Source of the DNA: a virus
Length of the DNA stretch: 30,693 nucleotides
Reading direction: 5' to 3' (one strand)
Virus record (IMG/VR): IMGVR_UViG_3300021376_000239
Coordinates: 1 to 30,693 of that record
The notes beneath the pieces are model-generated. The model had not been told where the DNA came from, made no database searches, and was given only the letters and a program-made list of their open reading frames with translations. Shown here in pieces: positions 22,801 through 29,724 of the stretch (the stretch's first letter is position 1; each line of letters begins with the position of its first letter). The translations under genes and the position numbers were made by a program.

Positions 22801-23177
22801 TCTCTTTTTAATTTCTTAGCTTCATCTGATTCAACCAAAACTGGACTCCATTCATATAAAGGATTAGTAAAATTATCACGTCCAAGAGAGATTGGCTTGC
22901 CTTCAACAGCATATTCCGCTATCTGCCACCCAGCATCAAAAAAAAATATAGGTGCTTCTAAAAGCAGAGCACCGGGTATTAATGCTGTACTACCTATATT
23001 TTTTGCAATATTTGTAAAAGATACTTCCTGCCCGTCTTCTTTGATTACGCTTTTTTCTGCTTCTTGTTGAGCTTTCTTTTTATCTTTTTCTTCTTGAATT
23101 TCTTGCTCCATCTTTTGAGGATCAAGAGCAGCTAATTCTTGTTGTAGATCAGACGCAGATTTAGGTTTTTCAGCCAT
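19881..23177 (-). CDS. Large baseplate/tail hub-like structural protein
   Basis: The 1098-residue product has a highly charged Lys/Glu/Gln N-terminus, a hydrophobic patch (ALIPGALLLEAPIFFFDAGW, about 63-82), a charged coiled-coil-like stretch (about 120-155), a beta-rich middle, a second coiled-coil region (about 540-620) and a C-terminal domain with FNIGDYIYIEPIYSFG and LGLGGYYFISNV followed by a strand pair; that ending I associate with hub proteins of large myoviruses. It lies directly after the gp53-like wedge gene. Assignment as a baseplate component is by position, size and that ending. The exact T4 counterpart is not clear. AGGATAATACT precedes the ATG. Confidence 0.55.
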   Translation of the reverse strand: MAEKPKSASDLQQELAALDPQKMEQEIQEEKDKKKAQQEAEKSVIKEDGQEVSFTNIAKNIGSTALIPGALLLEAPIFFFDAGWQIAEYAVEGKPISLGRDNFTNPLYEWSPVLVESDEAKKLKREKYEKLKAELEAKQKAEKEKAELAIKERAARNRLGEQTALILSLEDLLNNRKYNRKKVLYRNFGIIRSKSENEQTIQDLSKVLTKRKGMHLFYRNLPNAVLSALVPSIKIYKVFYPQIIDAQKAGKDAEFISKEIYKFTGFDWRIPFDDTSYNYKYKDSQASEFLSGEYTLNINGQKTTVVGQKATPEASYTMDRSATSASFDNKVDTKFFQPAASMHAVGIKSFSYSYDGTDPFSISTNIAADLELYFRNVEDILKKIEFSSDDERFVIQPENKDFKYSFSYSDLVYPAPLEEKNLICPDKKLINPHYYTLKVVVGYEPIPKQYWNILKDSLLKHGYSNDEIPVLKDAIDNTQQVFVLNPYQQDLTFNDDGSVGMKIKCNAMVNTSMALKETDIFLSSEESKQIKLLKKEFENWLKANDKERAAKITKLKETNKNITPEQVSKKLENFDKEVKRIEKLKRKKLENSIFYLKKDMYNNFYRRFLGIDSFYNRNDTVGLYSAYINTNVLGLNKSAEVDKNSLSIRKKTFNRKNKILEMKRLNVNDKRTIRANILNSGPPKEVSEEAKKRAQEQGKDTPTPEKVGAAEQKALDKSLQKINSIKKGNENYSKVKFLFLGDIIDIAAECINNDLVINDIDSALMATRMVLGEIPVSIPTAYDDTISKLVDTNDLYINIADIPISFEYFQQFMLERIVQPMREAYPLIEFIRDIVTSLIKDALSPSAFGETIYTNTSKLSTKAIQYKLSAGENNPLTDLHPTQFRNAQGVVPAITDDTINKLNGIYNDSGVNPRIDKNSSLNPINGILNYYFIFASFTMPKNTSGDRENDEKSDIYHLVLGSDGSLIKKMSFSKTEVPGAREYAAEQLGMNNAIFMKQVYNANISLFGNNVFNIGDYIYIEPIYSFGRRILNLQDSLGLGGYYFISNVKGTISDFQFTTDIKCIFQLSAITEEQKKEAISKKQQDEKIKKLGELTKVC

Positions 23178-23181
23178 AGTA

Positions 23182-23520
23182 TTATCCTAACATATAATTT
23201 AACACGGTAATTAGTGGTACAGGAATATATATTATATCACCAACTTGAATATGCGATTCTGTTGGTTTTAAATTATATTTAGCAATTATCCACCAATCTC
23301 TAGAATCTCCGTAATAAGTATCTGCTAATTTATAATATTTATCTCCATCTTTCCAGATGTGTTTTATGGTTTCAAATTTTTTTAAATCATTTTTATTAGG
23401 AAACTTAAAATTGGCAGTTGAGTAGTGATTAATGAATTTTAATCCTCTCCTTGCAAATGTTTCTTCATACATAGAAACATCGTTTTTTAATATAATTCTA
23501 TTTCTATATCTATCAATCAT
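23182..23520 (-). CDS. Baseplate wedge protein, gp53/LysM-like
   Basis: The 112-residue product has a C-terminal LysM-like module: HIWKDGDKYYKLADTYYGD, then SRDWWIIAKYNLKPTES and VGDIIYIPVP. This order (GD, LAxxYYGD, WWxIAxxN, GDxIxIP) is typical of T4 gp53-type wedge proteins and of LysM modules adopted by phage tails. The N-terminus (MIDRYRNRIILKNDVSM) is a short extension as in other gp53 homologues. It probably helps lock wedge to hub. It sits between the hub-like protein and the tube-initiator-like protein. Confidence 0.75.
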   Translation of the reverse strand: MIDRYRNRIILKNDVSMYEETFARRGLKFINHYSTANFKFPNKNDLKKFETIKHIWKDGDKYYKLADTYYGDSRDWWIIAKYNLKPTESHIQVGDIIYIPVPLITVLNYMLG

Positions 23521-23524
23521 AATA

Positions 23525-24292
23525 TTATCCTAAAATGTTTTCTTCTTCTGCCTTGCTTCTATCGCCTTCTACTTTAGAAGTAGCAGATGCTTCAGTGTTT
23601 TCTTTTGGAGGCTTGATTGGACGTATATAATCATAATATCCATGAGGATAAGTAGAATATTCATCTGTTCTTCTAGATACTATGTCGCCATTTTCATTGA
23701 ATTTATTTCCCAATGGATGTTCGTGAACAACGTTTAGAGTTAAGTTTACAGATATTAATTTTGGATATAATTTATTACCTAAATTAAAAAAACCACTATC
23801 AATTTTGGGCTTAAAATCAAATGTAGGAATAAAGCCCAATAATCCCTCTTGTAAAGAATCATTTTCATTTCTTGTTTTTTCATTTATAGAAGAATTAGAA
23901 ATTAAATTACAAAATTTTATTCTAAACATTGGTGGTGAACTAACAATATAAGTTCCTTTACCATTTTGTTTTGCTTCAGAAGAATAAACGGGGTATAAAC
24001 TTTGAATAAGAGTATCAATTTGAGAAGAATTGATGGATGACTCATCTGCGTTATTATTAGGTATATCAAAGCCTAAAGTAACTGTTCTAACAGTATTTTT
24101 ATAACTGTAAATCGGATCCATTCTTCCAAGCACTGTTGTATTAGAAAAATCTAATTTAAAAGAATCTGAAAAATCAGTCAAAAACGCAGGAAAACTAATT
24201 CTTTTAGACGTACTAAAACAAAAAATATCGATTCTATAAGCAGAAGAAATTTCAGACGGCAATAAAGATTGTATTCTTGGATCGTAACTCAT
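23525..24292 (-). CDS. Baseplate/tail tube initiator-like protein
   Basis: The 255-residue product is beta-rich, with FPAFLTDFSDSFKLDFS, NTVRTVTLGFDIP, SSPPMFRIKFCNLI, GFIPTFDFKPKIDSGFF and LISVNLTLNVVHEHPLG. These strand patterns resemble the proteins that cap the baseplate and seed the tail tube in large myoviruses (a T4 gp48/gp54-like role). The C-terminal 40 residues are polar and probably flexible. It follows the tape measure gene by 3 bases. The position between tape measure and wedge genes supports the role; homology is uncertain. Confidence 0.5.
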   Translation of the reverse strand: MSYDPRIQSLLPSEISSAYRIDIFCFSTSKRISFPAFLTDFSDSFKLDFSNTTVLGRMDPIYSYKNTVRTVTLGFDIPNNNADESSINSSQIDTLIQSLYPVYSSEAKQNGKGTYIVSSPPMFRIKFCNLISNSSINEKTRNENDSLQEGLLGFIPTFDFKPKIDSGFFNLGNKLYPKLISVNLTLNVVHEHPLGNKFNENGDIVSRRTDEYSTYPHGYYDYIRPIKPPKENTEASATSKVEGDRSKAEEENILG

Positions 24293-24295
24293 TTT

Positions 24296-27130
24296 TTATT
24301 GTCCTTTTAAGCCTGCTCTTGAACTGCCAACGTAAGCTTTTATTGGCTCTCCGTCTTCTATTCTTACCATAATAGGTATTTCATTTTTGCTCATTTCTTC
24401 ACGATTTTCTTTATTAGCACTACTAAATGCGCCAGTTAACATCTTTAATAAATTATCGCTTTCTAATTTCTGTGATTCAATTCTAACTTCATATAATTGC
24501 TTAACTTGTTTAATAAATTCAGTAGATGGTTTCAACGAATCATCGGTGGTACTATTAGCTACAGAAACTAATTCTTTTATCTCTTTAAATGCTGTAACCT
24601 TTATAGTCATATCAGGCGGTAGTTCTTTTAACGCCTTAGCAGTGTCTTCTACGAAATTAGATATATTCTTAAGAGGTCCACCAAATAATCCTCCAAGCCC
24701 TAAAGTCGATAAACCGGCTAATGCAGTCGCAACAGCTGTTATACCTCTAGCTAAACCGTTTAATTTTTCCTCTGCTCCTTCGCCTTGAACTAATGCAACT
24801 AAATTTTGAGTAGCTAAATTAATTCCCAATCCCATAAGAGCAAATGCAGCGCCAAGACCATATAAAGCAGGTCCACCTATTAATGCTGCGACACCTATTG
24901 CTAGTAGTGCTCCAATTAATGACCATAAAGAAATAGAAATCATACCAAACCCAGTAGCAAGTGCGATAATTTGTTTTGGATCTAATTCTTTAAATGAAGA
25001 CACCAATAAACTCATTCCAGCCGCTGCAAGCATAATACCAAGACCCATTAAAGCAATAGCGCCACCAAATGCTAACATACCTAATGCAGCTGCTGGAAGA
25101 ACGCCGCTGTATGCCAAAACTCCTAATATGACCGCTAAACCGACTATAACTCCACCAAAATAAAGAATAGCCGTTGTGGCACCGTCAATTTGTTCTTTAT
25201 TTAACCCCGCAAACGATTCTACTAACAAAGATATACCATAAGCCGCTATTGCTATACCAAGACCAATACCTACCGCTGCTAAACCAAATGCTGCTATACC
25301 ACCAGCAGATATACGCGCCGCATTACCAGCAACTTGTAATCCGGGGGCGGCACCTGCGGCTAAATTACCACCAGCTGCCATTTCAGCGCCGCCAGCTGCT
25401 GCTCCAGCTCCAGCAGCTGCCATTTCTGTTCCAGCAGTGGCGGCAGTAGTGCCTGCTAATTTTGTAGCTATTGCAGAAAAAGCAAAAGCATTTTTCATAG
25501 CGGCGGCTGCGCCAACAACGGTAAATATTGTGCCAACTATTCCAGCAAGAACCGGTGTTAATGCCATTACTGTTATAATAACAGTTTTTGTAGTTCCACT
25601 TAGGCCATTAAACCAGTGCATTACTTCCATTAGGGCATCAGCTATTGGTTGAAAGGCTTGTGCTAATTGACGTACAGAAGCTTCTAGCTTATTAGCAACA
25701 CTTCCAGCAGCCATTTGTGCTTTAATAAGCCTTTCCTGTGAAGCTTCTTGAGTATTCATATCTTTAGCCATGTCGGCAGAAGACTTACCGAACAAGGCAT
25801 TTACATCATTTAAATTTTTTACTCCTAATGCACCAGCGACTGCTTTTCTTCCATATTTATCCATTGAATCTATATTTTTGCCAGAAACTTCAAATGCTTC
25901 TTTTAAAATTTTAGTGCGTTCTTCTTCGCTAGCTCCTACTAATTGTACAGCATTTAAATAATTGCCACCTAATATAGCATTTAATTTACCGGCTTTTTCT
26001 GCTGCGCCTTCAAAAGTATCAAAACCTTCACCTACTATTCCAAGTAGACTCTGAACTTCAATTCCAAGAGATTTGGACTGCTTTTGTAAGTCAAAGAAAA
26101 CATCTACCGCTTTTTTACCATGAGCAGCTAATTGAGGCATTGCAGATCCAAATTCTTTCAACATTTTTGCTGGTGCTATGCCAGCACCAATAGCAACTTT
26201 AGCAATTTTATCTTGAACATCCATAGCTTGAGTAGCATTCATTCTAAGAGAATTAGTTAAAATATTAAAGTTCTGTCCAGTGGTAGCTACATCAACTCCT
26301 AGATTTTTCATTCGTGCTGCTGAATTAGCTAATTCTCCCTGTAAACTAGAATTAAGTGTAGAAAATGATGACATGCTATTTTGTAACTCTGCAAAAGCAG
26401 CTACTTGATCTTTATATAAAATACCAAATCCGCCCAAACTGCCTTTCATACCTGCCATCATTGCAGTAGATTGACCGGTGGCAGCAACGAATTGAGCGTT
26501 AGCTTCCATCGCTTCTCTTCTTTGTCTACCTAAAACATCTAAAATGCTACTAAAGCTCAATAACTGAGCGGCAGGGAACATACCACCGGAAGCGGTATTA
26601 GCTAAATTAGCTATATTTTGAAAACCAGAAGCTATTTCTTTAGCAAGACCGACGATTTTTTCGCCTTTTTTAATCATCTCCTGCTCTTTTTGTACGGCTC
26701 TTTCTTGATTGTTGATTGAGAGATTTTGTTGTTCTATTTGCTTCTTTTTATCTTCTATTTGTTTCTTTATATTTTCTGCTTGTTGTTTGTCGTTTTTATC
26801 AACTAACTTACTTTTTTGCACTAATTGCTCAAGCTCTAATCTGTAAACTTTATCTTGTTGTTTTAACGCGGCAAGTACTTTTTCTTTAGAACCTAATATT
26901 CCCTGATTAGCTTCTTTTATGGCATTTGCAGTATTAAGGTCTTCTCTAGCAAAATTAAGCGATTGTTCCAACAAAGCATTAGAATTATTAAGAGTATCAA
27001 AAATTTCATTTTCTACGTCTTTTCTTTGAGTCGCTAGTTTTAAAAGAGCTTCTTCAAGTTTTATACCTTCTTTTTGTGCTAAACTTTTAGCTTCTTCTAA
27101 ATTTTTTTGTTCTTCATCACTTATAGCCAT
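24296..27130 (-). CDS. Tail tape measure protein
   Basis: The 944-residue product has the standard tape-measure plan: a Glu/Lys/Gln-rich coiled coil (about 1-165), an Ala/Gly/Met-rich helical middle (about 180-500), a strongly hydrophobic stretch near 515-545 and a long Gly/Ala hydrophobic cluster at about 600-760, then a charged helical C-terminus. It sets tail length and its hydrophobic part probably enters the host membrane during DNA ejection. No lytic or peptidase motif is seen. It lies between the tail chaperone pair and baseplate genes, as in most tailed phages. At about 0.15 nm per residue a tail of roughly 140 nm would be expected. Confidence 0.85.
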   Translation of the reverse strand: MAISDEEQKNLEEAKSLAQKEGIKLEEALLKLATQRKDVENEIFDTLNNSNALLEQSLNFAREDLNTANAIKEANQGILGSKEKVLAALKQQDKVYRLELEQLVQKSKLVDKNDKQQAENIKKQIEDKKKQIEQQNLSINNQERAVQKEQEMIKKGEKIVGLAKEIASGFQNIANLANTASGGMFPAAQLLSFSSILDVLGRQRREAMEANAQFVAATGQSTAMMAGMKGSLGGFGILYKDQVAAFAELQNSMSSFSTLNSSLQGELANSAARMKNLGVDVATTGQNFNILTNSLRMNATQAMDVQDKIAKVAIGAGIAPAKMLKEFGSAMPQLAAHGKKAVDVFFDLQKQSKSLGIEVQSLLGIVGEGFDTFEGAAEKAGKLNAILGGNYLNAVQLVGASEEERTKILKEAFEVSGKNIDSMDKYGRKAVAGALGVKNLNDVNALFGKSSADMAKDMNTQEASQERLIKAQMAAGSVANKLEASVRQLAQAFQPIADALMEVMHWFNGLSGTTKTVIITVMALTPVLAGIVGTIFTVVGAAAAMKNAFAFSAIATKLAGTTAATAGTEMAAAGAGAAAGGAEMAAGGNLAAGAAPGLQVAGNAARISAGGIAAFGLAAVGIGLGIAIAAYGISLLVESFAGLNKEQIDGATTAILYFGGVIVGLAVILGVLAYSGVLPAAALGMLAFGGAIALMGLGIMLAAAGMSLLVSSFKELDPKQIIALATGFGMISISLWSLIGALLAIGVAALIGGPALYGLGAAFALMGLGINLATQNLVALVQGEGAEEKLNGLARGITAVATALAGLSTLGLGGLFGGPLKNISNFVEDTAKALKELPPDMTIKVTAFKEIKELVSVANSTTDDSLKPSTEFIKQVKQLYEVRIESQKLESDNLLKMLTGAFSSANKENREEMSKNEIPIMVRIEDGEPIKAYVGSSRAGLKGQ

Positions 27131-27173
27131 AAAAATATATCCCTAAAGCAGAACTTTAATTAAATAGTTCAAC

Positions 27174-27208
27174 AAAAAAAATAGGCAAGAGACTATTCAT
27201 CCCTTGCC
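27174..27208 (-). terminator. Rho-independent terminator between the tail chaperone pair and the tape measure gene
   Basis: On the minus strand GGCAAG and CTTGCC form a 6-bp stem with a 13-base loop, followed by TA and eight T. It follows the stop of the 65-residue ORF by 6 bases. The stem is short but the T-run is long. It may reduce tape measure expression relative to tube proteins. Confidence 0.65.
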
Positions 27209-27213
27209 ACTTT

Positions 27214-27411
27214 TTATCTTCTACTAGCTCTTTTTATTGCATCACTTTCTTCTTTTAACTGGTTCATTAATTTGTCAATAAACCATTTTCGTAAACCTAC
27301 AGGTAAGTTATAGCTTTCAAATAAACTAAAGCCGCCAAAGTATTTAAGATAGAAGAAAACTTCATATATATTTTGTTGATATTCGCTACTTAAACCAAAA
27401 AAAGTCAGCAC
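27214..27411 (-). CDS. Tail assembly chaperone second frame (putative)
   Basis: The 65-residue frame contains IYEVFFYLKYFGGFSLFESY, then NLPVGLRKWFIDKLMNQL, the type of short helical extension seen in tail assembly chaperones of large myoviruses. As a separate gene it would start with GTG at 27411, 9 bases after GAGG. Alternatively it is the extension of the gp26-like protein, reached by a +1 or -2 shift on the run of seven T at the end of that gene (27399-27405). The position directly before the tape measure gene is where chaperone pairs with programmed frameshifts normally lie. Confidence 0.6.
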   Translation of the reverse strand: MLTFFGLSSEYQQNIYEVFFYLKYFGGFSLFESYNLPVGLRKWFIDKLMNQLKEESDAIKRASRR

Positions 27412-28249
27412 TTAGCGGCACCTCTAGGACCGCTTCATAATCACATTTATTACAAACAAAGTTGTTTCTTAAATCTACATTAGGCACAATTTGACTATAA
27501 ACACTGCGAATATATTTGGAGTCTTTAGCGGGCATACTTTCTATAGCTAATAACACAGTATTTTTATCCGCCTCTACGGATACGCCATTAATTGAAACAA
27601 TCATCATTTTTAATTGTTCTACAATAACGGAATCGTTATCTTTTTTATTTTCAGAAAGTTTAAAAATAGTTTTTTCGTCATAACCATTAAGTGCTCGACA
27701 TTTTACAGTCCAATTAGATTTAGGTAAAGTTAAAGAAAATAAACCATTTTCATCGATTGCAACATTTACTGGTTCTTTATTTTCAACTTGTTCTAGTTTT
27801 TCGAGAAGATCAAATTTATATTTAGTTTTAGTAGAACAAGAAGGACAAGAAACGGTAGTTTCATAATCAGAGCCATAAGCAGACATTCTAGCAGCCACTA
27901 GAACGGCATTACGATCTTCCATTACCAATGTATCAGTATTAATAGCCTTGTTGATTACAAGAGATTGAATAAGCTTGTCTAAAGCAACACCTTTCTTAAT
28001 TAAGTTTCTGGAAGTGAGAATATCTTCCTCTTTGGCAGTCATCTGCTTAATCTCAATTGTTTCCTGCATATGCAGAGGGTGATGTTTTGGATAAAATCTT
28101 CCCTTTGAAGGTAAAGCAACAAATTCTGTTGGAACAATAAAATTTAATGTTTGTTGATTATCTCTAGGGGAGTCTTGTATTAATTGTTGCGGTGGATTGC
28201 TATCTTGTCTAAGGACATTAGCTCCAATTCGCTCTTCATTATTTCTCAT
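27386..28249 (-). CDS. gp26-like baseplate hub assembly/tail chaperone protein
   Basis: The 287-residue product resembles T4 gp26-type proteins: FVALPSKGRFYP, then IEIKQMTAKEEDILTSRNLI and GVALDKLIQSLV are the conserved start of the family. It also carries two Cys pairs, VSCPSC and FVCNKC, that could form one zinc site across a beta insertion. In T4 gp26 catalyses hub assembly and is not a stable virion part. The C-terminus ends in a T-rich stretch that overlaps a second frame by 26 bases. A promoter-like sequence precedes it. Confidence 0.75.
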   Translation of the reverse strand: MRNNEERIGANVLRQDSNPPQQLIQDSPRDNQQTLNFIVPTEFVALPSKGRFYPKHHPLHMQETIEIKQMTAKEEDILTSRNLIKKGVALDKLIQSLVINKAINTDTLVMEDRNAVLVAARMSAYGSDYETTVSCPSCSTKTKYKFDLLEKLEQVENKEPVNVAIDENGLFSLTLPKSNWTVKCRALNGYDEKTIFKLSENKKDNDSVIVEQLKMMIVSINGVSVEADKNTVLLAIESMPAKDSKYIRSVYSQIVPNVDLRNNFVCNKCDYEAVLEVPLSADFFWFK

Positions 28250-28287
28250 TATATCCTACGCTTTCTTTGGTGGAACAAATACAACAA

Positions 28288-28316
28288 ATTATATAGTATT
28301 ATACAAATAATTTAAA
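28288..28316 (-). promoter_or_regulatory. Candidate promoter before the gp26-like gene
   Basis: On the minus strand TTTAAA and TATAAT are 17 bases apart in the 69-base gap after the second tail tube gene. A second TATAAT lies 10 bases upstream, so the exact -10 is ambiguous. The region is very AT-rich, which raises the chance of a random match. Confidence 0.4.
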
Positions 28317-28318
28317 CA

Positions 28319-29074
28319 CTATTTGTTGAATGTTTTATTTAATGAATTAAGAATATCAAATTCTCTTTTATTAGGTAATTTATTATCTATTCTTAACGGC
28401 GGTATAGGACGCGCTGGGGGTTGTAGTGTCTGTAATTCATCCGGAAAACCCGGAGTTCCTCTTTTGACTACCGAGTTGCCATCTTCGGATAACTTATAAT
28501 CTGCCTTTAATAAAGCGTATTCACTTTGAGTTATTTTTCCAGCAAGCAGTTCAGCATAATCATAAGTTATATTCACTTTAATATCTACCAGACCTTCGTT
28601 TTCATAACTCAAGGAGCCAAAGTTAATTCCTGTAATAATAGCAGAATATAATTTCCATGTTTCTATTGTATAGCCATTTGCATCTACTTGATTAATTTCT
28701 ATATTACTTAAAGGAGCAAGTGCTAATGAGTTATTGTTTTGAAGAACAACTAATTTTTGAATGGAACCAAAGTTACCATTATTATAGCCACTATCATAAA
28801 TTAGTTTCATCAATACCTCTGGCAAGCTAGCTACGCTAGGCTTATCAGACGGCACAGAAACCAGTGTAAATTCTATTGGTTGCCAAACTAAATTTTTTGG
28901 ATAATTATATGTGTCATTAATTAATACGTGAGAGGTCGTATCAATCTTGAAACTTGGTTTTTGTATATCCTTGATGGCCCAACTATAGCTATTATCTAAG
29001 TTAGGCTCACCAAAACGTACAAACCACCTATTCTGTCTGTGAGGCTCTTTAGAGCGTTGTGACCAAAAAGCCAT
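28319..29074 (-). CDS. Tail tube protein paralogue 2 (gp19 family)
   Basis: The 251-residue product begins MAFWSQRSKEPHRQNRWFV and contains ITGINFGSLSYENEGLVDIK and TYDYAELLAG, the N-terminal and C-terminal landmarks shared with its upstream neighbour. It has an extra C-terminal segment after GTPGFP that is Pro-rich and ends in a basic helix. Tail tube proteins stack as hexamers inside the sheath. With two copies, one is probably the main tube and the other a tube end or specialised ring; the longer C-terminus makes this one the candidate for the specialised part. GAGG precedes the ATG. Confidence 0.8.
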   Translation of the reverse strand: MAFWSQRSKEPHRQNRWFVRFGEPNLDNSYSWAIKDIQKPSFKIDTTSHVLINDTYNYPKNLVWQPIEFTLVSVPSDKPSVASLPEVLMKLIYDSGYNNGNFGSIQKLVVLQNNNSLALAPLSNIEINQVDANGYTIETWKLYSAIITGINFGSLSYENEGLVDIKVNITYDYAELLAGKITQSEYALLKADYKLSEDGNSVVKRGTPGFPDELQTLQPPARPIPPLRIDNKLPNKREFDILNSLNKTFNK

Positions 29075-29086
29075 TTAGACCTCATT

Positions 29087-29671
29087 TTATGGGAAACCGG
29101 GAGAAGTGGTGCCGACTAATTCATCTGCTGCGCCGCCTGCTTCACTTGTTGGTGTATTTAATTTAGCCCAATCGTATTTAACAGTAGTTTGAATTTCAAC
29201 AATTTCTTCGTTTGAGTAATCCAAAGAACCGAATTGAACGCTAATGAAAAAAGGATTATTTAATTCCCATTGTTCAATTGTAGTTCCTTCTGGGTTTAGC
29301 TGTTCAATGTACAATTTATTTCCCAAAGAACCGTTGAATTTCAATTTACCAATAGTAGATAATTGACTAGGTGATAAATTATCTACAGGAACACCATAGC
29401 CAGCTTTTACTAAAACATCATTTAATAAAAATGTGGCATCTGGTTGGGTGATTGAAGCAAATGTCATGCTGATATCTTCCCATTCCAAACGACCGGGATA
29501 GTTGAAGAAGTGGTTTAAGTATTTGTGTTGTATGCTGCCAATCTTTGCTTTTGGTTTATCTACTTTTTTTAATGCAAAAGAAATACCGCTTTGCAAATTT
29601 GGTGAAGCAAATTTAACTACCCATCTATATTGTCTTTTAGGTTCTGGTCCCTGTGAACTCCAAAATGCCAT
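29087..29671 (-). CDS. Tail tube protein paralogue 1 (gp19 family)
   Basis: The 194-residue product begins MAFWSSQGPEPKRQYRWVV and has FISVQFGSLDYSNEEIVEIQ, then TVKYDWAKL, ending in SPGFP. This is the tube protein plan of T4-like phages, where gp19 (163 residues) forms the inner tube. It is directly downstream of the sheath gene, the usual gp18-gp19 order, so it is the likelier major tube subunit. GGAG lies 7 bases before the ATG at 29671. Confidence 0.85.
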   Translation of the reverse strand: MAFWSSQGPEPKRQYRWVVKFASPNLQSGISFALKKVDKPKAKIGSIQHKYLNHFFNYPGRLEWEDISMTFASITQPDATFLLNDVLVKAGYGVPVDNLSPSQLSTIGKLKFNGSLGNKLYIEQLNPEGTTIEQWELNNPFFISVQFGSLDYSNEEIVEIQTTVKYDWAKLNTPTSEAGGAADELVGTTSPGFP

Positions 29672-29724
29672 TTGTTTATCTCCTAATGTTATCTACTAAT
29701 ATATATAGTATCTAATTCAAAATT

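Noticed and set aside
25174-25449. Plus-strand open frame of 91 codons within the tape measure gene
   Set aside because: It is a shadow of the Ala/Gly-rich minus-strand coding region, gives a low-complexity Gln/Leu-rich product and has no ribosome binding site context.
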